A stretch of 64,000 nucleotides of DNA. Source: Oxalobacter vibrioformis. GTDB lineage: Bacteria > Pseudomonadota > Gammaproteobacteria > Burkholderiales > Burkholderiaceae_D. A program made the translations under genes and the position numbers. This document shows, in pieces, positions 1 through 7,222 of the stretch (positions are counted from its first letter, which is position 1; the number at the start of each line of letters is the position of its first letter). The notes beneath the pieces are model-generated. The model did not search any database and was not told where the DNA came from. It saw only the letters and a program-made list of their open reading frames with translations. Where the stretch lies: assembly GCF_027118995.1 (NCBI RefSeq), contig NZ_CP098242.1:2209001-2273000 (forward strand), written 5' to 3'.

Positions 1-45
1 ACTTAAAGCTGTACGCGCGTCAAAAACCATCCTGCCCAAGAAACG

Positions 46-855
46 ATGAGACATATCAGCCCGAAAGAAATGGTATCTATGCTACCGTCAATCCCGCTTT
101 CCAGCGTGATTTTCAAAAAGCCCGCATCCGGGTCGGGTGCCGTGGTGGAAATGCTTGCGAAAAACGGCGAGGAGATCATGATCTCTGAACCCGGCACACC
201 GGATCCGGTGATTTTTACTGGTGATATGCCCATGGCGTTTTTCCGGGAGCTGGGTTTTTTTTCCGGGGCGCATGACGAACTGGTGCTGGATACACGGCAT
301 TACCGTCCTGCCGGTTTTGGTTTTATGCAGGGCAGATCCCGGGCGGCCTTTGGTGATATCCGCAACTGGCTGGAGAGCGGGGAAGTGCAGGAGATGGTCG
401 ATGAGGCGCCTGCTTCTCTGGAGCAATCGCAATTCACGACAACGATCTATACCCTGGATGATGCCTTTCCCGATGAGGAGTTTTCGGTGGACGAGATTGC
501 CCAGGAGGGGCTTTCACACCTGGAAGACGGTGCGGTAAAGGAAGTGGAAGAAGCGCACTATATCGGGGAAAGGTATCTGACCACGCCCAACTTGACCAAG
601 CTGACGATCGGCCTCGTGATAATGCAGTTTGTCCTGATCTTCATCCTGCCGCCTCCCATTGAAGCGATAAAGGATGCACTGTATATCTGTGTGGGGTCGA
701 TGATCGTGCTGGCCCTGTCTTTCATTTTCTTCGAGAAAAGAAACCCGGATCATTCCTCACTCAGGATACGGCGTTATATCTGGCTGTGCCTGATTGTCTT
801 TAATATCTCGATGCTGCTCGCTTATGTCATGGCCGGCAGGGTGATGATGATTTAG
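46..855 (+). CDS. Hypothetical membrane protein with C-terminal transmembrane segments
   Basis: I do not recognise the family of this 269-residue protein. The first 180 residues are soluble and acidic, with no signal peptide. Three hydrophobic stretches follow, at about residues 188-206, 212-230 and 246-265, with a short basic loop between the second and third. This predicts a large cytoplasmic domain anchored by a C-terminal membrane bundle. The ATG at 46 is the first start after a stop at position 4, and no strong ribosome binding site is visible. It stands alone on the plus strand, convergent with the PhzF remnant and the SEL1 gene. Real gene likely; function unknown. Confidence 0.6.
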   Translation: MRHISPKEMVSMLPSIPLSSVIFKKPASGSGAVVEMLAKNGEEIMISEPGTPDPVIFTGDMPMAFFRELGFFSGAHDELVLDTRHYRPAGFGFMQGRSRAAFGDIRNWLESGEVQEMVDEAPASLEQSQFTTTIYTLDDAFPDEEFSVDEIAQEGLSHLEDGAVKEVEEAHYIGERYLTTPNLTKLTIGLVIMQFVLIFILPPPIEAIKDALYICVGSMIVLALSFIFFEKRNPDHSSLRIRRYIWLCLIVFNISMLLAYVMAGRVMMI

Positions 856-866
856 AATGTTAATTG

Positions 867-971
867 CTACTGCGGCACGTGGATGTGCCCTTCGAGATAC
901 AGCACGGCAGACGCCTGCCGGGTTGCCGGTAATACGCTGTCGGCAAACGCATCCACAACGAAGTATTTCAT
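867..971 (-). pseudogene. PhzF-family isomerase remnant (both ends kept, middle lost)
   Basis: A 34-codon minus-strand frame starts MKYFVVDAFADSV, which matches the N-terminus of PhzF-family proteins (YddE-like isomerases/epimerases). One frame over, the DNA continues TGNPAGVC, the conserved PhzF motif; a single lost base after GTATT explains the shift. The frame then ends AVLYLEGHIHVPQ, resembling the end of the last PhzF strand. About 250 residues of the middle are gone. The start codon overlaps the stop of the upstream SEL1 gene (ATGA), so it was probably translationally coupled to it. Non-functional relic; family assignment rests on motif recall. Confidence 0.6.
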
Positions 972-1639
972 GGTTTTTCCTTTGCGGGTTTTACGGGGTG
1001 GGCAGCTTGGGCGCTGATTTCTGCCAGCCTGTTTTGGGCTTTTTCATTGCCAAGTATTGCGCCTTTTTCATACCATTCGCGGGCGCGGCGGGGGTTGATG
1101 GCCACGCCTTTGCCTTCTTCGTACAGGCGGGCCAGCTCAAAGCAGGCCAGCGGGTCGTCGTTCATGGCGGCGCGTCCGTACCAGAACATGGCGCGGGTAT
1201 TGTCCTGCGGTACGCCGTTGCCGGTTTTGTACATGCTGCCCAGGAAGGTCTGGGCAGCGGGAAAATTTTTGGCAGCGGCCTTGTGAAGCCAGGTAAGGGC
1301 AAGGGAGTAATCCTGCTTTACCCCGTGCCCGTAAAAATAGCAGGTGCCGAGCATCCCCTCGGCAAAGGTGTTTTCCTGCATAGCGGCCTTTGTGAGCCAG
1401 TGCACGGCTTTGGCATGGTCTTTCGGGACATATTCTCCCGTGTAATAGATATAGCCCAGCAGTGTCTGGGCGCGGGCATTGCCGCCGTCAGCCGAGCGCG
1501 TGAAGGGGGCAATGGATTCGCCATACTGTTTGGCGAGGAAATATGCCTCGCCATCGGTAAAGTCATCCGCACAGGCTTTACCCGCGGCAAGGCAGCAAAG
1601 GAAGAGCGGCAGCATCAGGCGAAAAAGGCGGCGGAGCAT
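968..1639 (-). CDS. Secreted SEL1 (TPR-like) repeat protein
   Basis: This 223-residue protein has a basic, hydrophobic signal peptide (MLRRLFRLMLPLFLCC, cleavage near ACA-DD at about residue 24). It then carries four to five SEL1-type repeats of about 36 residues with the A..LG..Y..G..V..D...A..W pattern. I start it at 1639 because the signal peptide begins there; a longer frame to 1945 adds sequence unlike this family. SEL1 repeats form alpha-solenoid scaffolds for protein-protein contacts, here probably in the periplasm. The PhzF remnant follows directly. The partner is unknown. Confidence 0.8.
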   Translation of the reverse strand: MLRRLFRLMLPLFLCCLAAGKACADDFTDGEAYFLAKQYGESIAPFTRSADGGNARAQTLLGYIYYTGEYVPKDHAKAVHWLTKAAMQENTFAEGMLGTCYFYGHGVKQDYSLALTWLHKAAAKNFPAAQTFLGSMYKTGNGVPQDNTRAMFWYGRAAMNDDPLACFELARLYEEGKGVAINPRRAREWYEKGAILGNEKAQNRLAEISAQAAHPVKPAKEKP

Positions 1640-1810
1640 GGTGTTGGGAAATAGTGGGGCAAGTCTGGATTCTTGCACAGAAAGTGGGCGGGATAAAGAG
1701 GAGAAACAGCGCCAGAACCGCGCTATTTCTGCTTTTTTGGCACAAGCGGGCAGGGCTTTACAAAAGGGATTATCATTAACCTCACAAGCAGTACATAAAA
1801 ATATAACGAT

Positions 1811-2146
1811 ATGAAAACACAGGCAAATATCAAAAACAAAAGGATCTTTTACGTCTCGTACACGCTGTATGAGTCTCAAGATATGTCCCAGCACAGTGGT
1901 ATCAGGCAATTTTGCGAAAAGCGCTTTGATGCCAAATATCTGCATGATACCTATTTCGTTTGTACCACTTTTCTGCCTGCCAGCCAGATAGCGAAAGAAC
2001 TGTACAAGACGATGGCCGATGAAACCGGGTATGAGGGTCAGGTGGTCGTCATCGACGGCACCCAGGGGTGTTCTGCAGATGCTGTGCGGGTGGTTGCCAC
2101 GGCTCCGGCTGCTGCTGACGGTGGAAAAGGGCCGAAAACACCATAA
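1811..2146 (+). CDS. Small SinR/Cas2-like ferredoxin-fold hypothetical protein, copy 1
   Basis: This 111-residue protein shares its core with the next gene: FYVSYTLY, a helix ending in FCEKRF, a DTYFVCT strand, an ASQIAKELY helix and a GQVVVID strand. That strand-helix-strand-helix-strand order resembles the ferredoxin-like fold of SinR-family and Cas2-like small proteins; this is inference from pattern, not an alignment. The last 20 residues are low-complexity and rich in Ala, Gly and Pro, and are missing from copy 2. The ATG at 1811 has only a weak upstream purine tract. The function is unknown; it could be nuclease-like or a VapD-like toxin relative. Confidence 0.6.
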   Translation: MKTQANIKNKRIFYVSYTLYESQDMSQHSGIRQFCEKRFDAKYLHDTYFVCTTFLPASQIAKELYKTMADETGYEGQVVVIDGTQGCSADAVRVVATAPAAADGGKGPKTP

Positions 2147-2259
2147 CCCCTTTCTCCATGGCTTGATAAAGGCCGGGAATAACCTGTTTTTTTGTGCAGG
2201 GAGCTTTCAGGAAGGAGTATGATAATCCTGATGGCAGCGCATAAACAGGGCAGGACCGG

Positions 2260-2544
2260 ATGAGGCAAGAGGCCGACAGAAAGGGAAAAAAGACATTTTA
2301 CGTGTCATACACACTGTATGACACGGCTGATATGTGGCTGTACCCGGAAATCAGGCTTTTTTGCGAGATGCGCTTCAGGCCGAAATTTGTCCAGGACAGC
2401 TACTTTGTTTGCAGCACGCACCTGTCATCAAGCCGCATTGCGGCGAAAGTGTATGACAAGATCCGGGAAGTGACGGGGCAGGAGGGGCAGGTGATTGTCA
2501 TTGACAACACGCAGGTGGCGTCTTCGGGGTGTTACCAGGAGTGA
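2260..2544 (+). CDS. Small SinR/Cas2-like ferredoxin-fold hypothetical protein, copy 2
   Basis: This 94-residue protein is a tandem paralogue of the preceding gene. Both share YVSYTLYD/E, the DSYFVCST-type strand, a SRIAAKVYDKI helix and GQVIVIDNTQ. By eye the core identity is around half, so this is an old duplication rather than a recent one. A short GGCAGGA tract precedes the ATG. The gene ends in a long inverted repeat shared with the convergent toxin gene. No catalytic residues can be named. The two genes are probably co-transcribed, 113 bases apart. Confidence 0.6.
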   Translation: MRQEADRKGKKTFYVSYTLYDTADMWLYPEIRLFCEMRFRPKFVQDSYFVCSTHLSSSRIAAKVYDKIREVTGQEGQVIVIDNTQVASSGCYQE

Positions 2545-2593
2545 GAGGGGGCCGTGGTGACGCGCCATGCCGTCGCGTCACCACGGCTCCCTC
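2545..2593. terminator. Long inverted repeat between convergent genes
   Basis: Arms 2545-2564 and 2574-2593 pair over 20 positions with one mismatch around a 9-base loop, centred on GCCGTGGTGACGCG. It fills the gap between the stops of two convergent genes. There is no T-run, so it is either a Rho-assisted bidirectional terminator or a palindromic repeat element. Confidence 0.5.
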
Positions 2594-2598
2594 ACCCC

Positions 2599-2895
2599 TT
2601 AATGCAAAAAATCCCCCATCTCCCACCATTGCCGGGAAGGCAGGGCGGCTACGATGACAACCAGCATGTCAGTCGCGTCATACAGCAGGTGGCAATAGGG
2701 TTTGACGGCGATTTCCCTAAGCGTCGGGTCTACCTCTGAAGAGGGGAAGGTATACGCTTCACCCAACAGGCCGGAAAGGTTTTCTGCTGTGCTTTCCAGG
2801 AGGAAGCCGGCTTCTGGTATATCGGTTTCCGCGAGTTTTTCGACCATGTCGAGAAAGGATTCTCGCGCAGGTTCAAGCCACCGGATTTCACGCAT
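2599..2895 (-). CDS. RelE/ParE-type toxin of a type II toxin-antitoxin pair
   Basis: This 98-residue protein has the RelE/ParE layout: REIRWLEPARESFLDMVEKL at the start, a helical hairpin, then a strand ending with CHLLYDATDMLVVIVAALP. Proteins of this fold are mRNA interferases (RelE) or gyrase inhibitors (ParE); which applies here cannot be read from the sequence. I start at 2895 because that ATG overlaps the end of the antitoxin gene by 8 bases, the usual coupling. A longer frame to 2946 runs inside the antitoxin gene. The antitoxin precedes it. Confidence 0.75.
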   Translation of the reverse strand: MREIRWLEPARESFLDMVEKLAETDIPEAGFLLESTAENLSGLLGEAYTFPSSEVDPTLREIAVKPYCHLLYDATDMLVVIVAALPSRQWWEMGDFLH

Positions 2896-3280
2896 GCTGC
2901 ACCCGCTTTCTGCTGTTGATGATCTGGCGTGCCGCTTCCATGACATCGCTGTTGGCTACCGGCGCCCGGCTGTCGTGCCGTGCGGCGCTGATAAAGGACT
3001 GTACGTAGGCGTCATGGGTGAGGTCGGCATTGCCCGGTGGCGATGCCCGTCTTTTCCGGGGGGCTATGGTGTAGGGGATGCCGAGATGGTGCAGGTACTC
3101 CGTGGCGTCTTTCAGGGTGGGAAAGTGCCTGATGGCTTCGTGTTCAGAGAGCAGGATGCGCTCCTCCGTTCCGATCCTTACCATCAGGTGAAAACCATCT
3201 TCATCATCAATGACGCGCGCAGAGTAAATCTTTCTCTCATGCGCGAGATGAGTCAGGCAGCCTTGGCTGATTGTCTGCAT
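2888..3280 (-). CDS. Putative antitoxin / ParC-like partition-associated protein
   Basis: This 130-residue protein lies directly upstream of the RelE/ParE-like toxin and overlaps it by 8 bases. The N-terminal half (SARVIDDEDGFHLMVRIG through FPTLKDATEYLHHLGI) resembles small plasmid-associated proteins annotated as ParC-family and found next to ParE-type genes. The C-terminal 60 residues are charged and probably disordered, as in antitoxins that fold on binding the toxin. It most likely neutralises the downstream toxin and represses the operon. No DNA-binding motif is obvious. The family assignment is tentative; the operon structure is firm. Confidence 0.6.
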   Translation of the reverse strand: MQTISQGCLTHLAHERKIYSARVIDDEDGFHLMVRIGTEERILLSEHEAIRHFPTLKDATEYLHHLGIPYTIAPRKRRASPPGNADLTHDAYVQSFISAARHDSRAPVANSDVMEAARQIINSRKRVQHA

Positions 3281-3301
3281 GGGTGTTCCTCCGAATTAGT
3301 T

Positions 3302-3481
3302 AGGCTTTACCCCCCCTTAAATTGCCTGCTGCAAAGCGGCTTTTTCCCGCCTGTCGGCGTTGCCGATCCATAATTGATCCTTATCGTATGTCCAATACGC
3401 TTTCGTCCAATTCTGCCCCTGCGCCTTGACAGACACGAAATATCCGCTTTTCGCTTACAGCAATTCAATGAGGGCAGAGCC
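3302..3481. repeat. Dispersed MITE-like repeat, copy 1
   Basis: About 180 bases whose ends are imperfect inverted repeats (AGGCTTTACC... and ...AGGGCAGAGCC). They share interior blocks with the copy at 7011-7158: GCTTTTTCCCGCCTG, GCGTTGCCGA and CGATACGCTTTCGTCCA. It has no reading frame and looks like a non-autonomous element. This copy is about 30 bases longer than copy 2, with an extra block near 3430-3460. Confidence 0.6.
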
Positions 3482-3562
3482 CGGACATTTTCTTCTTCGT
3501 TGATGGATCATGGCGTGCGCCTTCGTTGTCCGGATGAATGGACAGACAATGTGCCGTAAAGT

Positions 3563-3734
3563 TCATCCGCTGTGTGAATCGCAGGTTTCCCATGCTTTTC
3601 GTGTGATGGCATAGACGCAGTAGCGGCGATGGGGGGTGTCGGCAGGGACGTTGGGATGGTCAAAATCCTGCCGCTTGTCTGTCATGCCACTGGCGCATGA
3701 TGAGGCGTTCGGTTTCGATAAGGGGGCGTTTCAT
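3563..3734 (-). pseudogene. GNAT acetyltransferase remnant (both ends kept, middle lost)
   Basis: The minus strand from the ATG at 3734 reads MKRPLIETERLIMRQWH, the classic start of RimJ/RimL-type GNAT acetyltransferases (LIETERLILR). After a shift of frame it continues DFDHPNVPADTPHRRY, then VYAITRKAW and a stop at 3563. This matches the C-terminal HP.LP.GHPLR.HVLYR...W motif of the same family. The acetyl-CoA-binding core of about 110 residues between them is missing. The gene is dead. The pattern of a joined start and end is the same as in the PhzF remnant at 867-971. Confidence 0.6.
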
Positions 3735-3898
3735 CCCGCGTTTCCTCTTTGTCGTATCAGGTATGTTAGCCCCGGGGCGGCAAAATGAAAAGCCGAAAAT
3801 GAGATGTCGTTTTTCAGGAGGCCATAAAAGGCCATCCATAGTAAAATGGCCGCTTTGTTTTTTCAGTGCGGGGCCAGCAGGCTGATGCCGGGGAAAGT
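3735..3898. other. Intergenic stretch between GNAT remnant and PAP2 gene
   Basis: I see no supported gene here. It contains an AGGAGGCC...GGCC-rich imperfect repeat near 3817-3835 and probably the promoter of the PAP2 gene. No clear -10/-35 pair stands out. Confidence 0.3.
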
Positions 3899-4582
3899 AT
3901 GAGTTATTCTAGGGAAAGCGCATTCTTTTTTTCTGACAGTGAGGATCGCAAGCGGTTTTTCAGGCGGATGGCCATTCGCGATTACCGCTTTTCGACATGG
4001 CTGCGGCTGGTGGCGCCCCTTTGTCTCTTGATGGCGTGTGTCGGTTTTGCCAGCGGCTTTTACGGGGAAGCGCCCCGGCACCTTTTTGCAGGTATGCGCA
4101 GCCAGTATCCTCTCCTGACCGCGACGCTGGATGTTGTTTCGGATTATGCCGATAACGTGATTTTTGTGGTGTACCTGGGGGTGCTTGTCCAGGCCATCGC
4201 CGCAAAGGACCGCTGCAAGCAGGTGTTCTTTTTCCGCTTTTTTGTCGGGCTGGTGGGGGTCCTTTTGCTGGTCTCGCTGGTAAAGGGATTGTGCGGTATT
4301 CCCCGGCCGGGTATTCCCCTGCCTGCCGCGCCGCTCAGTTTTACCTATCATTTCGGGTCATTTCCGTCGGCTTATACCGCTCAGATTGTCGCGCTGGCGC
4401 TGCCACTGGTTTTTTTCTTCCGCAAGCGCTGGCTCCATATTGCCATGCCTATTGTCATCACACTGGTGGGTTTTGCCCGGCTGTGGCTTGGCAAGCATCA
4501 TCCGGTGGATATTTTCGGCGGCGTGCTTTTCGGTAGCCTGATCCTTTTTTTCATGTTCAGAAAAGCGCGTGGCGTATTATAA
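3899..4582 (+). CDS. PAP2-superfamily membrane phosphatase with altered motif 2
   Basis: This 227-residue multi-pass protein has about six hydrophobic segments. PAP2 motif 1 is KGLCGIPRP (K-x6-RP) at about residue 128. Motif 3 is ARLWLGKHHPVD near residue 195, with the nucleophilic His and Asp in place. Motif 2, normally PSGH, reads PSAY at about residue 155, so the usual proton-donating His is Tyr. Related enzymes dephosphorylate lipid phosphates such as undecaprenyl diphosphate, phosphatidylglycerol phosphate or lipid A. I start at 3899, preceded by GGGGA, rather than an upstream GTG. Activity may be altered. Confidence 0.8.
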   Translation: MSYSRESAFFFSDSEDRKRFFRRMAIRDYRFSTWLRLVAPLCLLMACVGFASGFYGEAPRHLFAGMRSQYPLLTATLDVVSDYADNVIFVVYLGVLVQAIAAKDRCKQVFFFRFFVGLVGVLLLVSLVKGLCGIPRPGIPLPAAPLSFTYHFGSFPSAYTAQIVALALPLVFFFRKRWLHIAMPIVITLVGFARLWLGKHHPVDIFGGVLFGSLILFFMFRKARGVL

Positions 4583-4694
4583 TCGCTGCCGGTTTAATCA
4601 TAGGGCAGGGCATCCAGTGATATCCCGGCATAGTGTGCTGATGACGTGGCTTCAAATCGCACTGCCATGATTCCCCTCTCTTTTTCCAGTGAAC

Positions 4695-5819
4695 CTACCG
4701 GGATTTGTCATTGCCCGGCGTGTCCGGGTCAGGCGCTTCGGGGTGCTGCGTGGCGTTGAGTAGTTCTTTGCCCAAGCCCCGTATCTGGAGGGTCTGGGTC
4801 GGAAAGGGCAGGCCGATACCGGCTTCACCGAGTTTTTTGACGAGGCCGAGATTCAAGGCTTGCTGCACATCCATGTAAAGGTTGTAGTCGGCATTTTTCA
4901 CGTAGTAAGCGATCTCGTAGTCAAAGGTGTACTGGCCGATATTGGAGAAATGCACGCGGTCAAGGCGGGCGTTGCCGATGCCGTCAAATATCTCACGGAC
5001 GATCTCGTTTACGCGCGGGAGTTTTTTCATGGGGGTATTGGCATCGATTCCGACGATGTAAACGATGCGCCGCTCCTGCATTTTCTTGTAGTTGTGAATG
5101 CGGCTTTTCAGCAGGTCGCTGTTGGCAAAGACAAGCTCCTCGCCGGTGATGCTGGTCAGCCGCGTGGTCTTTAAGCCAATGTTTTTTACCGTGCCGGTGA
5201 GGTCGCCTACAGTGAGGGTGTCACCCACTTCAAAGGGCTTGTCAAGCATGATGGAAAGCGAGGCGAAAAGGTCGCCCAGGATATTCTGCACGGCGAGCGC
5301 AACAGCCACACCGCCAATACCGAGGCTGGCGATGAGCGTGGTGACATTGACACCCATGTTGGACAGGACAAGCAGCACAACAAGCGACCACATGACAAGC
5401 CGCAGGGCATAGTTGATGATGTTGTAGTTGGTGCGGACCTGCCCCTTGCGGCTGTCCCTTTCTATATGCATGAGGATGACGTCGCGAATGAAGCGGTTTG
5501 CCCACATACCGCACTGGACGATAAGGGTGACGAGTAAAAGCCGGGTAGTGATCATCCTGAGCACGGCGCTCATTTCCAGTGTCTGGATACCGCCCAGAAC
5601 GGACAGGAGGATCAGCATGTCTGTCCTGGTAGAGGAAAAGACATCGACCAGCACATCATCCCATTTGGTGGCGGTATGCTCGGCGATTTTTGCCAGCCGC
5701 CGGGAAATGAAGGTCCGTACGCCGAAGAGGGTGACGAAGAGGGCAAGGGCAATGAAGCCGGAGACAAGAAAATGCTGCCAGGTGTTGTGCTCAAAGAGGT
5801 TATGGAGATGTTTTATCAT
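4695..5819 (-). CDS. MscS-family mechanosensitive channel
   Basis: This 374-residue protein has four N-terminal transmembrane helices and then the MscS pore helix and beta domain. The Gly/Ala-rich pore-lining helix reads ASLGIGGVAVALAVQNILGD at about residues 165-185. The beta domain (DKPFEVGDTLTVGDLTGTV) and the C-terminal alpha/beta vestibule follow, ending in a polar Pro-rich tail. It is longer than E. coli MscS (286 residues) and resembles the YbdG/YnaI-type medium-length channels. It releases solutes on hypo-osmotic shock at the inner membrane. It is a monocistronic gene convergent with the PAP2 gene. Confidence 0.9.
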   Translation of the reverse strand: MIKHLHNLFEHNTWQHFLVSGFIALALFVTLFGVRTFISRRLAKIAEHTATKWDDVLVDVFSSTRTDMLILLSVLGGIQTLEMSAVLRMITTRLLLVTLIVQCGMWANRFIRDVILMHIERDSRKGQVRTNYNIINYALRLVMWSLVVLLVLSNMGVNVTTLIASLGIGGVAVALAVQNILGDLFASLSIMLDKPFEVGDTLTVGDLTGTVKNIGLKTTRLTSITGEELVFANSDLLKSRIHNYKKMQERRIVYIVGIDANTPMKKLPRVNEIVREIFDGIGNARLDRVHFSNIGQYTFDYEIAYYVKNADYNLYMDVQQALNLGLVKKLGEAGIGLPFPTQTLQIRGLGKELLNATQHPEAPDPDTPGNDKSR

Positions 5820-5987
5820 GGTAGAGCCTGTATGGATAAAGGGTTAACGAAGAGGATAGCTCATCCTGGGGAGGCGCTTTTTGTGGTCAATTAAAGAGGG
5901 GAGATATTTCGAGGCGGGTAAGGGGTATCTGGGGAGTCATTTTTTTCGAAAAGAGGGGCGTGTAAGCGTATATGGCCTGTATGCCGA

Positions 5988-6440
5988 CTAGCTGTTAAGT
6001 TCCAATACGTTATTCCCATTTACGGATAGCCATTTAGCTGGAGAGATTCTTCCGAGAGCTGAGAGAGATCGGATGCTGTTATACCAGTTGATCCACAAAG
6101 CCAGGGCAGCCGTTCTCTCATGAGAATGAGTATACACCCTGGCATACGCCCATTCATTCATGGCAGTGCGGATAAAGCGCTCTGCCTTTCCATTGGTCTG
6201 CGGCCTATAAGGTCTGGTTCGCCTGTGCTTGATACCAAGTTCAGCGCAGGCATCACGCCAGGCAAAAGATTGATAGCAGGCACCATTGTCAGTCAGAACC
6301 CGCTCTACCCGGATGCCAGGACGCTGGTAATAAGCAACGGCCTGACGTAAGAATAAAACAGCCGATTGCTTTTTCTCATTGGGCAAGATGGCTGTAAAAG
6401 CCATGCGCGAGGCATTGTCCACACAAACATGCGTCACGGC
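5988..6440 (-). mobile_element. IS481-family transposase fragment (C-terminal catalytic part)
   Basis: About 149 codons of a DDE transposase: HVCVDNASR (first Asp), VLTDNGACYQS (second Asp), RPYRPQTNGKAERFI (the Glu), then WINWYNSIRSLSALG and SPAKW. The N-terminal helix-turn-helix half and the left end of the element are missing. Sequence identity to a transposase stops at about 6440, where an outer-membrane protein remnant begins on the other strand. The right end near 5993 (TGTTAAGTTCC) may keep a terminal repeat. Non-functional; the join to the autotransporter piece looks like a deletion scar. Confidence 0.8.
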
Positions 6441-6616
6441 TGCACGGAGAGCGTGTGCGCGGCGGGGACAATGAGCTGACCAGGCACAGCGGGTTGGTTG
6501 AAGCCGGTATCATGTGGGATGTGAATAAAAGCTGGAGCATGAATGCCAAGCTGGAGGCGCTTTTCGGATGGCGTGAAGGTGCAGGCGGCATGGGGATGGC
6601 GACATATAAATTCTGA
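6440..6616 (+). pseudogene. C-terminal beta-barrel remnant of an autotransporter/outer-membrane protein
   Basis: The plus frame from 6440 reads LHGERVRGGDNELTRHSGLV, then EAGIMWDVNKSWSMNAKLEA and LFGWREGAGGMGMATYKF, then stops. Alternating strands, NELTRHSG-type turns and a terminal aromatic Phe are the signature of the last strands of an autotransporter barrel, the signal read by the BamA machinery. Only about 59 residues survive. The upstream part was lost where the IS481 fragment joins. It cannot be expressed as it stands. Confidence 0.6.
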
Positions 6617-6974
6617 TCAGGGAGGTGTGCGAAAAACCTGCCCTTTCTCTTATTGCGGGAGGCCCACAAGGCATCCCGTTTTTTGTTTGTGCCTGCAGGG
6701 AACGGGTGGGCCGGTGTTTTTGGGCAGGGCGTGGGAAGCCGCATTCTGCACAGCACCCCGGTTGAAGGTGCATTATTTTGGAAAGTGGTGTAGTATTAAA
6801 GTTAATAATTATTAACTTGTGGAAAATATATCGTCGCCATGACAGCCGGATACAATCGGTAAAGACAAAACTTTTTCCAGACACAGACAATCTTTTCACC
6901 TGCCCTCAACTGAAACGACACAGATTTTTACGATATTACCGGTTTTCCTTCTCCCTCTTAGAAGTGAAAACTTC
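6617..6974. other. Gene-free stretch upstream of the orphan terminator
   Basis: I find no supported gene. An AT-rich patch (TTAATAATTATTAA, about 6797-6814) and weak pairing of CGGTAA (about 6857) with TTACCG (about 6938) suggest a structured transcript leading into the terminator at 6975. This is only suggestive. Confidence 0.25.
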
Positions 6975-7000
6975 AGCCGCCTTAAGGGCGGCTTTTTTTT
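6975..7000 (+). terminator. Intrinsic terminator, possibly of a small RNA
   Basis: GCCGCC-TTAA-GGGCGGC followed by eight T. It is preceded directly by a small GAAGT-GAAA-ACTTC hairpin with a GNRA-type loop. No coding gene ends here on the plus strand, so it may end a small RNA starting somewhere in 6780-6900. Confidence 0.6.
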
Positions 7001-7010
7001 GCCTGTACCG

Positions 7011-7158
7011 AGGCTCAGCCTTCATTAAACTGCCTGCTGAAAAGCTGCTTTTTCCCGCCTGCCTGCGTTGCCGAGCCAACATTGAACTTGCCGCATGCCC
7101 GATACGCTTTCGTCCACTGTTGGCCCATCGCCCACGACAATTTAATGAGGACTGAGCC
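7011..7158. repeat. Dispersed MITE-like repeat, copy 2
   Basis: A 148-base element with clear terminal inverted repeats: AGGCTCAGCCTTCATTAA at the left and, as reverse complement, AGGCTCAGTCCTCATTAA at the right. The interior shares blocks with the copy at 3302-3481. No reading frame. CTGTACCG lies at 7003-7010 and again a few bases beyond the right end; it is not an exact target duplication. Confidence 0.65.
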
Positions 7159-7222
7159 TGGGCGGCTGTACCGGGCGCGGTATGGTTATAATAAAAAGGA
7201 GAGAGAAGAAAATGGAGCGTGT

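Noticed and set aside
857..1654. Plus-strand open frame of 265 codons opposite the SEL1 gene
   Set aside because: It mirrors the SEL1 gene, has Gly/Val-rich composition and no family pattern. The minus strand has a signal peptide and repeats.
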